From positions 32,480 through 96,479 of the forward strand of contig NZ_BBJC02000005.1 of assembly GCF_000739715.2 (NCBI RefSeq): a stretch of DNA of 64,000 nt. Direction: 5' to 3'. Below are positions 45,093 through 53,867 of the stretch, in pieces. The stretch comes from Falsirhodobacter sp. alg1. GTDB lineage: Bacteria > Pseudomonadota > Alphaproteobacteria > Rhodobacterales > Rhodobacteraceae. The notes beneath the pieces were generated by a model. The model saw nothing but the letters and a program-made list of their open reading frames with translations, did no database searches and was not told where the DNA came from. How positions within the stretch are numbered: the first letter of the stretch is position 1; each line of letters opens with the position of its first letter. The position numbers were made by a program, and so were the translations under genes.

Positions 45093-46508
45093 TCAGGTAC
45101 CGCTCGCGACAAGTTCGGTCAGATCAGGCCGCACATCCCGCCGTGACAGAGACTCCAGAATGCGCCCGGCCCGATAGGCCGTCGCCTCGGCAAAGGGGGC
45201 GGCGACAATCTGGACCGACCGTGGCAGGCCCGCTGCGTTCAGCCCCAGCGGCATCGACAGCACCGGGTTTCCGGTCGTGTTGAATTGCGAGGTGGTATTC
45301 ATTCCCTCCAGCATGGTACGCGGCCTCAGATCGGCCACAGTCGGCGCATCAGAGGCACCGGACACGCAAATCAGCAGATCAAACGTGTCGAACGCCCTTG
45401 CAATCTCTGCGACCAGTTCGCTACGGCGCCTCAGGGCCTGAACATAGTCGGCAGCCGTGAACAGGGCACCGACGGCCAGCCTTTCGCGCATGAAGGGGCC
45501 GAAGATTTCGGGCCGCGTACGGAAATCCGCTTCGTGCAGGGTATAGGCTTCGGATAGCAGAATGATACGGTTTACTGCCAGATAATCTGCCAAAGGGCTA
45601 AGGACACAATCCTCGATGATAGCGCCATGTTCGGCCAGATGTGCCGTTGCCAGATTGCAGGCTTCGCGGGCATCGGGTGTCATGCGTGCCGAAATCTCGT
45701 CGTGCCAACAATTCAGGATACCGATGCGCATTCCTTTGACGTCTGCGGGACTGTCGGCTGAAAAATCCGGAACGTCTACCTGCGCGGAGGCGGGATCGAG
45801 AGGATCATGGCCCGCAATGGCCTGAAGCATCGCGATATTATCGGCAACTGTCCAGGTCATCGGGCCGGCATGATCCAGCGAATACGCAAGCGGGGAAATA
45901 CCGCGACGTGACACGCGACCATAGGTCGGTTTCATGCCCACCAGCCCGCAATATCCCGCCGGAATACGGATCGATCCGCCTGTATCCGTGCCGATGGCTG
46001 CAGGTACCACCCCCGCCGCTACCGCCGCGCCCGATCCCGAAGATGAACCACCGGGATAATTGGCGGTATTCCAGGGATTGAGCGCGGGCCCATGTGGAAG
46101 GCTCGGATCCGGGCCGCCGATTGCGAATTCGTGGGTTTCTGTTTTTGCGATGATGATTGCACCTGCGGCCTTCAGTTTCTGCGCCACAACGCAATCGGCC
46201 ATGGCGGGTGCGTCTCCGTCGGACAGGTGAGAGCCGTTTCCGGTAACATACCCTTCAAGATCACAAATGTCTTTCAATCCTATAGGAACCCCGTGCAATG
46301 CCCCTAGGGTCTGACCTGCCGCAAGGGCCGCATCGGCAGCCCGCGCTTCGGCCAAAGCCCTATTGGGGTTCACCGCAGCGATGCATCGCAAATCACGCCC
46401 CGTCGTGGCGATGCGGCCAAGATAAAGCGCCGTTACCTCTTCGGCTGTTGCTTCACCGTTTCGGATTTGCCGGGCAATTTCCAAAATATCTGGTGTTCCG
46501 AGTGTCAT
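45093..46508 (-). CDS. Amidase-signature-family amidohydrolase (AtzE/GatA-like)
   Basis: A 471-residue amidase. The Ser-cisSer-Lys triad is visible: Lys79 in GLKDI, Ser155 in [10 protein letters not shown], and nucleophile Ser179 in [12 protein letters not shown]. These enzymes hydrolyse amides; AtzE-type members act on carboxybiuret-like compounds and need a small GatC-like partner. Such a partner candidate is encoded ten bases from its end on the opposite strand. A GGTTCGTACC box lies 50-60 bases upstream of its start, linking it to the peptide ABC operon. Substrate not determinable. Confidence 0.9.
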   Translation of the reverse strand: MTLGTPDILEIARQIRNGEATAEEVTALYLGRIATTGRDLRCIAAVNPNRALAEARAADAALAAGQTLGALHGVPIGLKDICDLEGYVTGNGSHLSDGDAPAMADCVVAQKLKAAGAIIIAKTETHEFAIGGPDPSLPHGPALNPWNTANYPGGSSSGSGAAVAAGVVPAAIGTDTGGSIRIPAGYCGLVGMKPTYGRVSRRGISPLAYSLDHAGPMTWTVADNIAMLQAIAGHDPLDPASAQVDVPDFSADSPADVKGMRIGILNCWHDEISARMTPDAREACNLATAHLAEHGAIIEDCVLSPLADYLAVNRIILLSEAYTLHEADFRTRPEIFGPFMRERLAVGALFTAADYVQALRRRSELVAEIARAFDTFDLLICVSGASDAPTVADLRPRTMLEGMNTTSQFNTTGNPVLSMPLGLNAAGLPRSVQIVAAPFAEATAYRAGRILESLSRRDVRPDLTELVASGT

Positions 46509-46836
46509 TCGGCTCTCCGTTATATCCCGGTTACCGTTCTATGACGCGCTTCAGACAGGTTCGTACCATTGAGCGGTAATTCGTTCTCACAATCTGGCGT
46601 TTCATGCCTGTTGCCCAGAATTACGACCCGAATGAAGGGTGGACGCCCATGATCGCGGCGCTTGTTGGACGCGCCCCCTGTTTTCACACTGCCCAGTGAC
46701 AGTGCAGATATGCAGTCAAATCCAGCAAGCCGAAATTGGTTCGTACCTGTCGGGCGATTGTTTCCAGCTTCTTCTGGCAGCGCACGCGCATATCCGGAAC
46801 CATGGCCAAGCTGTCAAAAAAGAAAGCGGAGCCCGC
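46509..46836. promoter_or_regulatory. Divergent amidase/M20 hydrolase region with two GGTTCGTACC boxes
   Basis: 328 bases without a gene. GGTTCGTACC occurs at 46558-46567 (preceded by GACA) and at 46738-46747 (followed by TGTC). The second extended copy, GGTTCGTACCTGTC, differs in one base from the box at 37721-37734. One box lies near each gene start, 180 bases apart, which would allow looping or separate control. Confidence 0.6.
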
Positions 46837-48072
46837 ATGTCAAATCTGATCGTCAATGAAAACCGCCTTTGGGATGACCTGATGGTCACTGCAGAATTTG
46901 GCGCAAAGGATGGCGGCGTGTGTCGTCTGACATTAGGGCCGGAGGATAAGGCGGTCCGTGACTGGTTTTCGGGGCAGTGCAACGCGCTTGGTCTCGAAAT
47001 GGCAGTGGACGAGGTGGGCAATATGTTTGCCCTGCGCAAGGGTCGCTCCGATCTGCCCCCTATTGCAATGGGCAGCCATCTGGATACCCAGCCGACAGGC
47101 GGGCGGTTCGACGGTATTCTGGGCGTTCTGGCGGGATTGGAAGTGATCCGCGTTCTGGAAGATGCGGGCTATGTGACCGAGGCACCGCTGATGCTTGTAA
47201 ACTGGACGAATGAAGAAGGGTCGCGGTTCAATCCGTCGATGCTCGGGTCGGGCGTTTATTGCGGGGTGCATGAACGCAGCTATGCCGATGCGCGTCAGGA
47301 TGAAGGCGGTGAAACATTCGGCGATGCGCTGGAGGCTATCGGCTATCGTGGTGATAGGCCCGCAGGGTCGGTCGAACTGGGGGCGATGTTTGAGTTGCAT
47401 ATCGAACAGGGGCCAATCCTTGAGGCCGAGGGCGCCAGTATCGGTATCGTGCAAGGGGTTCAGGGCTGCCGGTGGTACGAAGTCGTTCTGACAGGTAACA
47501 GCGCGCACACAGGTTCTACACCGATGGGCATGCGGCAGGACGCGCTGGTGGCAGCCTCGCATCTGGTGGTTGCTGTGCAGGCCATGGCGCTGGCCGAAGA
47601 AGATGCCGTCGGCAGCGTGGGTTTCATGGAGGTTCTGCCCAATTCCACAAATGTCATTCCCGGAGTCGTGCGGCTGAATGTCGATCTGCGCCATCCGAAA
47701 GATGCCGTACTGGACCGGATGGAGGCCAGCTTGCAGGAGACTGTCGCATCCCTTGGGGTAACGGCCAAGATCACCCCGATTTCCCGTACTGATGCTGTGG
47801 AGTTCGATACGGAGTGCATCACCTCGGTTCGCCATGCGGTGTCGCGGTTGAACATGTCTGCCCGCGATATCGTATCGGGGGCCGGGCATGACGCCCAGCA
47901 TCTGGCCGGGCATGTGCCAACGACCATGATCTTCGTGCCGAGTACGAACGGGCTGAGCCATAATCCCGCTGAATACACTGCCCCCGCCGAATGCGCGAAT
48001 GGCGCACAGGTTCTGTTGGAGGCCGTATTGGATTATGACCGGCGTATGTCCGACCCCGTGTCGGCCCCATAG
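46837..48072 (+). CDS. M20-family amidohydrolase (N-carbamoyl-amino-acid hydrolase / allantoate amidohydrolase type)
   Basis: A 411-residue zinc-dependent hydrolase of the hydantoinase/carbamoylase group. Metal-ligand segments: GSHLDTQPTGGRFDG, NWTNEEGSRF, FELHIEQGPILE and a C-terminal SHNPAEYT. Enzymes of this group remove the carbamoyl group from N-carbamoyl amino acids, ureidopropionate or allantoate, releasing CO2 and ammonia. The ATG at 46837 has GGAG upstream; the frame continues upstream without homology. It is divergent from the amidase and shares a GGTTCGTACC box. A dihydropyrimidinase gene 4 kb downstream provides the matching ring-opening step. Confidence 0.92.
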   Translation: MSNLIVNENRLWDDLMVTAEFGAKDGGVCRLTLGPEDKAVRDWFSGQCNALGLEMAVDEVGNMFALRKGRSDLPPIAMGSHLDTQPTGGRFDGILGVLAGLEVIRVLEDAGYVTEAPLMLVNWTNEEGSRFNPSMLGSGVYCGVHERSYADARQDEGGETFGDALEAIGYRGDRPAGSVELGAMFELHIEQGPILEAEGASIGIVQGVQGCRWYEVVLTGNSAHTGSTPMGMRQDALVAASHLVVAVQAMALAEEDAVGSVGFMEVLPNSTNVIPGVVRLNVDLRHPKDAVLDRMEASLQETVASLGVTAKITPISRTDAVEFDTECITSVRHAVSRLNMSARDIVSGAGHDAQHLAGHVPTTMIFVPSTNGLSHNPAEYTAPAECANGAQVLLEAVLDYDRRMSDPVSAP

Positions 48073-48121
48073 GCCCGTCGCAGCCCCCCGCATGGTTTCC
48101 AGAGGTTGAGGAGGCTAAACC

Positions 48122-48808
48122 CTAGGGGATGATGCCGGCACAACGCGCCGTATTCCGCACATGGACCTGCATCCGGTCACGGGCGGCATCGGGATCGTTT
48201 CGCATCAGGGCATCCAGAATGTCGCGGTGTTCTGCAATGGACTGGCGCATCCGTTCTGGCGCCGTGTTCGGGATTGGCTGACGCTGCGTCTCACTCAGCA
48301 GATGGCGCATGTTACGATAAACATTGGCCAGCATGCGGTTCGGACAGGCGTCGGCGATCGCTTGGTGGAAGGCCAGATCCGCCTCCACATGTGCGACCAG
48401 ATCGCCGCTATGCCAGGCATTCTCAAACACCGCAGCAACATCCTGCATCTTCTGCAACATATCGGCAGTCATTGCCCCGGCCGCCAAGCGGCACATCTCT
48501 CCCTCGATCAGGATGCGGGTGTGGAACACATCAGCCAGCGTATGGTCATCATCATAGCGCCACGCGGTCGGCTGCGGCCGGCTGCTCGGGTCCAGAACGA
48601 ATGTTCCACGGGCGGGCAGGGTCTGGATCAGCCCCAGCGTTTCCAATGTCAGCAATGCTTCCCGCAAGGAAGGTCGCGAGACGTTCAGCGATTCTGACAA
48701 TATCCGCTGTGATGGCAATTTCTGACCGGCTTTCAGTTCGCCAGAGCGGATCATCTCCTGCAACCGTCGTGCGATGACCTGCGTCACCGGTCCCTTATCC
48801 GACATCAT
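48122..48808 (-). CDS. GntR-family regulator (FadR/FCD subfamily)
   Basis: A 228-residue regulator. Winged helix in the first 75 residues (GQKLPSQRILSESLNVSRPSLREALLTLETLGLIQTLPARGTFVL), then the FCD helical domain with likely metal ligands (ADLAFHQAIADACPN, IAEHRDILDALM). Two adjacent ATGs (48808, 48805) follow AGGGGG. The frame extends far upstream through the promoter region but shows no homology there. It is divergent from the amino-acid ABC operon, which it probably represses. Confidence 0.9.
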   Translation of the reverse strand: MMSDKGPVTQVIARRLQEMIRSGELKAGQKLPSQRILSESLNVSRPSLREALLTLETLGLIQTLPARGTFVLDPSSRPQPTAWRYDDDHTLADVFHTRILIEGEMCRLAAGAMTADMLQKMQDVAAVFENAWHSGDLVAHVEADLAFHQAIADACPNRMLANVYRNMRHLLSETQRQPIPNTAPERMRQSIAEHRDILDALMRNDPDAARDRMQVHVRNTARCAGIIP

Positions 48809-48944
48809 TCCCCCTGAACCGCATAAGCGCCTTGATAAGCGCGTCTTATAAATACGGGTGTTGCAAAATGAAACGACCCATGGCTTCATGCTGGTCGGAC
48901 CGGTAAGTCCGGTCAAGCCAGAATTATAAAAAACGGGGAGTATC
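48809..48944. promoter_or_regulatory. Divergent gntR(FCD)/ABC promoter with operator-like elements
   Basis: Two direct copies of ATAAGCGC (48823-48830, 48835-48842) 12 bases apart and a FadR-type box TGGTCGGACCG (48892-48902; GGTC-G-GACC core), close to the FadR-subfamily consensus TNGTNNNACNA. The latter sits about 45 bases before the binding-protein start. Confidence 0.55.
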
Positions 48945-49739
48945 ATGTTCAAGAACGGGATGCGTATATCATCTGTTGCACTTATGCTGCTGGCCGGTTC
49001 TGCCATGGCAGCGATGGCGCAGGAAAAATTGACGGTCGGCGCCAATATCGGCAACGTGCCGTGGGAATTTCAGAATGAAACCGGCGATTTTGTCGGATTT
49101 GAAATCGATCTTGTCGCAGCTGTGGCCGAACGCCTCGGGGCTGAGGTGGAGACGGTGAATATTCCGTTCAACGGATTGTTTTCCGCCGTTCAGTCGGGCC
49201 GGATCGATATTGCCACATCTTCGATCACCATCACTGACGAACGGCTGGAATCGGTGACATTCGCCCAACCCTATTATGATAGCGATCAGTCGCTGACGGC
49301 CCTTGCCGGGGGGGCGACCTCGTTGGAGGATATGAAGGGCAAGGTTGTGGGCGTCGATACCGGATCCACCGGCGATATGTGGGCCACCGCCCAGCAGGAA
49401 ACCTATGGCTTTGCCGACATCCGCCGCTATGAAGGCCTGTCCCCCGCGATGCTGGATCTGACTGCGGGGCGGATCGACGGATACATTTCCGACATCCCGG
49501 CCCTGCAGTATTATGTGAAGGACAAGCCCAATCTGGCGGTCGTTGCGCGCATTCCGACCGGTGAGAAATATTCGATGATGTTCGCCAAGGATGCGGAGCT
49601 TGCAACCGAAGTGAACGCCGTACTGGATGATCTGAAAGCCGAGGGCGTCCTGGCGGAGCTGCACGAGAAATGGTTCGGGACGGCCCCCGATGAAGGGTCA
49701 TCGACTGTCACGATCCTGCCGATACCATCGCTGGACTGA
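48945..49739 (+). CDS. Amino-acid ABC transporter substrate-binding protein (family 3)
   Basis: A 264-residue periplasmic binding protein. Signal peptide at residues 1-26 (MAAMA, then QEKLTVG). WEFQNETGDFVGFEIDLVAAVAERLG, FNGLFSAVQSGRIDIATSSITITDERLESVTFAQPYYDSDQSL and GVDTGSTGDMWA are typical family 3 segments. The ligand-binding Arg of standard amino-acid binders lies in TDERLE. It probably binds an amino acid or carbamoyl amino acid, in view of the following enzymes. Confidence 0.93.
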   Translation: MFKNGMRISSVALMLLAGSAMAAMAQEKLTVGANIGNVPWEFQNETGDFVGFEIDLVAAVAERLGAEVETVNIPFNGLFSAVQSGRIDIATSSITITDERLESVTFAQPYYDSDQSLTALAGGATSLEDMKGKVVGVDTGSTGDMWATAQQETYGFADIRRYEGLSPAMLDLTAGRIDGYISDIPALQYYVKDKPNLAVVARIPTGEKYSMMFAKDAELATEVNAVLDDLKAEGVLAELHEKWFGTAPDEGSSTVTILPIPSLD

Positions 49740-49750
49740 GTGTTAACCAG

Positions 49751-49774
49751 AGGGCCTGCGGGTGCGCAGGCCCT
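49751..49774 (+). other. Intra-operon hairpin after the amino-acid binding-protein gene
   Basis: AGGGCCTGCG (49751-49760) pairs perfectly with CGCAGGCCCT (49765-49774) around GGTG, without a T tract. Confidence 0.7.
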
Positions 49775-49798
49775 GCCGGATGCCGGCAAGGAATATTC

Positions 49799-50470
49799 AT
49801 GGATATTTTCGACACATTTCTGAATGTGGAGGTGATGCAGCGAACCTTCCCGATGCTGATACGCGGTTTGTGGATCACGCTGCAGCTTGGTGCAGCAAGT
49901 ATCGTGGCGGGGTTAATCCTGGGGCTGCTGCTGGCGATGGCGCGATTGTACGGGGTGGCCCCGCTCCGGTTTCTGACGCGCCTCTATATCGATATCTTCC
50001 GCTCCATCCCGTTGCTGGTGCTGTTGATCATCGTCTATTACGCATTGCCGTTTCTGGGGCTGCGGCTGTCACCCTTCGCTTCGGCAATGGGGGCGCTGAC
50101 CCTCGTGTCTGGCGCCTATACGGCCGAGATATTCCGCGCGGGGATCGAGGCAATTCCAAAGGGCCAATTCGAGGCCTCTGCCGCCTTGGGCCTCAACCCC
50201 CTGCGCATGATGGCTGATATCATCCTGCCACAAGCGGTACGCATCGTCATTCCGCCGTTGACCAACAATTCGATCAATGTAGTCAAGGATACGGCGCTGG
50301 CGTCGGTGGTTGCCATGCCGGACCTGCTGAAACAGGCGACACAAGCACAGGCCCTTTCCGCCAATCCCACACCGCTGATCGTGGCCGCGATCATCTATAT
50401 CGCGTTCCTGTGGCCATTGGTGGCAGGTGTGTCGCGCATGGAACGGCGTTTTGCCGCAAGGAGACGCTAG
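49799..50470 (+). CDS. Amino-acid ABC transporter permease
   Basis: A 223-residue permease of the HisMQ family: [33 protein letters not shown] at the start and the EAA loop [62 protein letters not shown]. Only one permease is present, so it probably works as a homodimer. It ends one base before the ATPase start. Confidence 0.94.
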   Translation: MDIFDTFLNVEVMQRTFPMLIRGLWITLQLGAASIVAGLILGLLLAMARLYGVAPLRFLTRLYIDIFRSIPLLVLLIIVYYALPFLGLRLSPFASAMGALTLVSGAYTAEIFRAGIEAIPKGQFEASAALGLNPLRMMADIILPQAVRIVIPPLTNNSINVVKDTALASVVAMPDLLKQATQAQALSANPTPLIVAAIIYIAFLWPLVAGVSRMERRFAARRR

Positions 50471-50471
50471 G

Positions 50472-51209
50472 ATGACCGCATTCGTCAGTATCAGGAATCT
50501 TCGTAAGTCATTCGGGACGTTTGAGGTTCTGAAGGGTATTGATCTGGATGTCGCCAAGGGTGAGGTGGTCTGCATCATCGGCCCGTCAGGATCCGGAAAA
50601 TCTACTCTGATCCGCTGTATCAATCGGCTGGAGCCGTTTTCCGCTGGCAGTGAAATCCGTGTGGACGGTACGGCCGTCACCTCGGGGCGCGCATTGGCCA
50701 AGGTGCGGGCAGAGGTGGGAATGGTTTTCCAGTCCTTCAACCTTTTTCCGCATCTGACTGTGCGGGAAAACATCATGATTGCACCGCGCAGGGTGCGGGG
50801 CACATCCCGCGCCGATGCCGCCAGACAGGCGGACCGCTTGCTGGAGCGTGTAGGCATCGCAAGTCAGGCCGATAAATACCCAGAGCACCTGTCCGGGGGG
50901 CAGCAGCAGCGTGTGGCCATTGCCCGGGCCTTGGCGATGGAACCGCAGGTAATGCTGTTCGACGAGCCGACCAGCGCGCTTGATCCTGAAATGGTGGGTG
51001 AAGTGCTGGACGTCATGCGCGATCTGGCGCGCACCGGCGTGACCATGATCGTTGTGACGCATGAAATGGGCTTTGCCTCGCAGGTCGCGGATCGGGTCAT
51101 ATTCATGGATGCCGGACAGATCATCGAACAGGGTCCGCCCGCCCAGGTTCTGTCGAACCCGCAAGAACCACGCACGCGCAATTTCCTTGGCGCTGTGCTG
51201 AATCATTGA
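50472..51209 (+). CDS. Amino-acid ABC transporter ATP-binding protein
   Basis: A 245-residue ATPase of the GlnQ/HisP type. Walker [12 protein letters not shown], signature [12 protein letters not shown], Walker [17 protein letters not shown]. Completes the three-gene importer. The following PLP-enzyme gene starts 11 bases later, so the operon runs on into catabolic genes. Confidence 0.94.
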   Translation: MTAFVSIRNLRKSFGTFEVLKGIDLDVAKGEVVCIIGPSGSGKSTLIRCINRLEPFSAGSEIRVDGTAVTSGRALAKVRAEVGMVFQSFNLFPHLTVRENIMIAPRRVRGTSRADAARQADRLLERVGIASQADKYPEHLSGGQQQRVAIARALAMEPQVMLFDEPTSALDPEMVGEVLDVMRDLARTGVTMIVVTHEMGFASQVADRVIFMDAGQIIEQGPPAQVLSNPQEPRTRNFLGAVLNH

Positions 51210-51220
51210 AAAGAGACGTG

Positions 51221-52462
51221 ATGACACAATTGGACATGACCTATGTGCAATCCCAATTTCCCGGCCTGACCGACGATTGGGTGTTTTTCGACAATGCGGG
51301 TGGTGCGCAGATTGCCAAACCTGCCCTAGACCGCATGACGGAGTTCCTGACGCATCGGAACGTGCAGATCGGCGGAAGCTATGCAGTGTCGCAATCCGCT
51401 GCCGAGGCATTGCTCAAGGGGCGTCAGGCCGCTGCCACATTGGTTAACGCCGCCCGGGCAGAGGAAATCGTGTTCGGGGCCTCTACTACCGTGCTGATGG
51501 GCAATCTGATGCAGGCCATGCGCAGCCAGTTTTCCGAGGGCGATGAGGTCATCGTGACCATGGCGGATCATGAAAGCAATATCGGTCCGTGGACGCGCTT
51601 GGCGGAATTCGGGGTGACGATCAAGGTATGGCCGCTGAATGCCGAAACAATGGATCTGCAGCTCTCTGATCTGGAACCGCTGATGACCGACCGCACGCGG
51701 CTGGTTTGCGTTACCCATGTCTCAAATATTTTGGGCCAGGTGCATCCTGTGGGTGACTTCGCGCGTTTCATTCATGACCGGGGTGCCCTGATCTGTGTGG
51801 ATGCCGTTGCCTATGCCCCGCACCGGTTGATCGACGTTCAGGCATGGGATGTGGATTACTATGTCTTCAGTCTGTACAAAGCATATGGGCCGCATGGGGC
51901 GGTGATGTACGGCAAATATGACCTGCTGGCAGAGCTGGACGGCCTGTACCACTATTTCTACGGCAAGGACAAAGTACCGGGCAAGCTGGAGCCGGGCAAT
52001 CCAAGCTATGAAATGGCCTATGCCGCTGACGGGATTCTGGAATATCTGACCGGGCTGGCGCGGCATCACGGGGTAACGGGCGATGACCGCGCCTTGACCA
52101 AGGCCGCTTTCGATCTGATTACCGCACAGGAAGACCGGCTGACCGATCGCCTTCTGAAATGGATCGCGGCACGCAATGATTGTCGCGTGATCGGTACGGA
52201 TACGAATATGGACAGCAGGCGCGTTCCCACGATCTGCTTTCGCTTCGACGGTATCAATTCGGGAAAAATTGCACAGGCTATGGATGGATACGGCATTGCG
52301 ATGCGCTTCGGGGATTTCCACTCCCGTCGGCTGATCGAAGGGTTGGCCGAAGATCACGATGATGGCGTCCTACGTGTGTCCATGGTGCATTATAACACGG
52401 TGGAGCAGGTGGACCGTCTGACGGCGGCTCTGGCTGATATCGTATCGAAGGACGCCGCGTGA
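51221..52462 (+). CDS. Cysteine desulfurase-like class V PLP enzyme
   Basis: A 413-residue PLP enzyme. FFDNAGGAQIAKPALDRM is the start typical of the cysteine-desulfurase-like group, His117 in ADHESN stacks on PLP, Asp194 in CVDAVAYAPH is the ring acid, and Lys220 in SLYKAYGPHGA binds PLP. It has no desulfurase catalytic Cys loop that I can see, so a lyase or transaminase role is open. It is co-transcribed with an amino-acid importer upstream and a dihydropyrimidinase that overlaps its stop. The ATG at 51221 is chosen; a TTG at 51206 overlaps the previous gene. Confidence 0.85.
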   Translation: MTQLDMTYVQSQFPGLTDDWVFFDNAGGAQIAKPALDRMTEFLTHRNVQIGGSYAVSQSAAEALLKGRQAAATLVNAARAEEIVFGASTTVLMGNLMQAMRSQFSEGDEVIVTMADHESNIGPWTRLAEFGVTIKVWPLNAETMDLQLSDLEPLMTDRTRLVCVTHVSNILGQVHPVGDFARFIHDRGALICVDAVAYAPHRLIDVQAWDVDYYVFSLYKAYGPHGAVMYGKYDLLAELDGLYHYFYGKDKVPGKLEPGNPSYEMAYAADGILEYLTGLARHHGVTGDDRALTKAAFDLITAQEDRLTDRLLKWIAARNDCRVIGTDTNMDSRRVPTICFRFDGINSGKIAQAMDGYGIAMRFGDFHSRRLIEGLAEDHDDGVLRVSMVHYNTVEQVDRLTAALADIVSKDAA

Positions 52463-53862
52463 TGGATCTGGTCATTACCGGTGGAACCGTCGTCACCGCA
52501 TCTGATAGTTATGCCGCCGATATCGGTATCAGGGATGGCTGCATCGTGCAGATCGGGCAGGGGCTGGAAGGGGCCGAGCGGATTGACGCGACCGGCCTTC
52601 TGGTTCTGCCGGGCGGCATTGATGCCCATGTGCATCTGGATCAACCGACATCGGACGGGACCGTGATGGCCGATGGTTTTGCCAGTGGAACCCGCTCGGC
52701 TGCGGCGGGCGGCAATACGACGGTGCTGCCCTTCGCCCTGCAGATCAAGGGCCAGTCCCTGCGAAGCTGCGTGGAGGATTACCACCGCAAGGCGGATGGA
52801 AACTGCCATACCGATGTCTCATTCCACCTGATCGTGACGGACCCGACGCCCCAGGTTCTGGGGCAGGAGCTGCCTGCACTGGTTCAGGACGGCTATACCT
52901 CGTTCAAGGTTTTCATGACCTATGACGATTTGGTGCTGAATGACGCCGAATTGCTGGATGTGTTCGAGGTGGCCCGCCGCGAACGTGCCCTCGTGATGGT
53001 CCATGCCGAGGGGCACGATGCCATCAAGCATCTGACGCGGCGGCTGGAGGATATGGGCCGGACTGCCCCGTTCTATCACGGTCAGGCCCACGCCCAGATT
53101 GCTGAACGAGAGGCGACGCATCGCGCAATTAGCCATGCCCAGTTGATCGATGTGCCGATCGTCATTGTCCATGTATCCGGCCGGGACCCGATGGAGCAGA
53201 TCCAATGGGCACGGGCGCGGGGCCTGAAGGTTCACGCAGAAACCTGCTCGCAATATATCGCGCTGACGGCTGACGATCTGCGCGGCCTGAATATGGATTT
53301 CGAAGGGGCAAAATACGTCTGTTCTCCGCCTCCCCGCGATGCCGATAGCCAGGCGGCAATCTGGCAGGGCCTGCGGGATGGTACCTTCGACATCTTTTCC
53401 TCCGATCACTGCCCGTTTCGGATCGATGGTACGGGCAAGGATACCCCGCGTGCGCGAACATCGTTCAAATGGGTGCCAAACGGCATTCCGGGGGTCGAGA
53501 CGCGCCTGCCGATCCTGTTTTCCGAAGGTGTGTCGAAAGGGCGGATCAGCCTGCAACGCTTTGTGGCGCTGACCTCGACCAATCCAGCGCGGCTTTATGG
53601 CCTCTATCCCCAGAAAGGCAGTATCGCGATTGGGGCTGATGCCGACCTGACGCTATGGGATCCGACCCTTACACGGCCGATCCGTCAGACGGCGTTGAAC
53701 CACGGCTGCGATTACACACCTTACGAAGGCATGGATATTACCGGCTGGCCAGTTCGGACGATCCTGCGCGGGCAGACGATTGCCGTGGATGGCAAGGTGG
53801 TCGGCACGCCGACAGGCGGGCATCTGGTACGTGGAACGAGTGAGGCCTTTTCCCCGGAATAA
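52462..53862 (+). CDS. hydA: Dihydropyrimidinase / D-hydantoinase
   Basis: A 466-residue cyclic amidohydrolase that opens dihydrouracil or 5-substituted hydantoins to N-carbamoyl (ureido) acids. Zinc ligands: DAHVHLD, carboxylated Lys in SFKVFMTYD, His in VHAEGHDA, His in IVHVSGRD, and Asp in SSDHCPF. The overall pattern (TSDGTVMADGFASGTRSAAAGGNTTVLPF) is typical of the DHPase/hydantoinase group. The ATG overlaps the previous stop (TGATG). The product fits the M20 carbamoylase encoded at 46.8 kb. No hydantoin racemase or pyrimidine reductase (PreTA) lies in the window. Confidence 0.92.
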   Translation: MDLVITGGTVVTASDSYAADIGIRDGCIVQIGQGLEGAERIDATGLLVLPGGIDAHVHLDQPTSDGTVMADGFASGTRSAAAGGNTTVLPFALQIKGQSLRSCVEDYHRKADGNCHTDVSFHLIVTDPTPQVLGQELPALVQDGYTSFKVFMTYDDLVLNDAELLDVFEVARRERALVMVHAEGHDAIKHLTRRLEDMGRTAPFYHGQAHAQIAEREATHRAISHAQLIDVPIVIVHVSGRDPMEQIQWARARGLKVHAETCSQYIALTADDLRGLNMDFEGAKYVCSPPPRDADSQAAIWQGLRDGTFDIFSSDHCPFRIDGTGKDTPRARTSFKWVPNGIPGVETRLPILFSEGVSKGRISLQRFVALTSTNPARLYGLYPQKGSIAIGADADLTLWDPTLTRPIRQTALNHGCDYTPYEGMDITGWPVRTILRGQTIAVDGKVVGTPTGGHLVRGTSEAFSPE

Positions 53863-53867
53863 CGCCT

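Noticed and set aside
46933-48093. A 386-residue frame opposite the M20 hydrolase; also 37694-38914 and 59498-60511
   Set aside because: Each lies wholly opposite a well-supported gene and shows the codon-mirror composition of shadow frames.
48093-48119. A terminator between the M20 gene and the convergent GntR gene
   Set aside because: Only a five-base GGTTT/AAACC stem with a 17-base loop is present, too weak to call.
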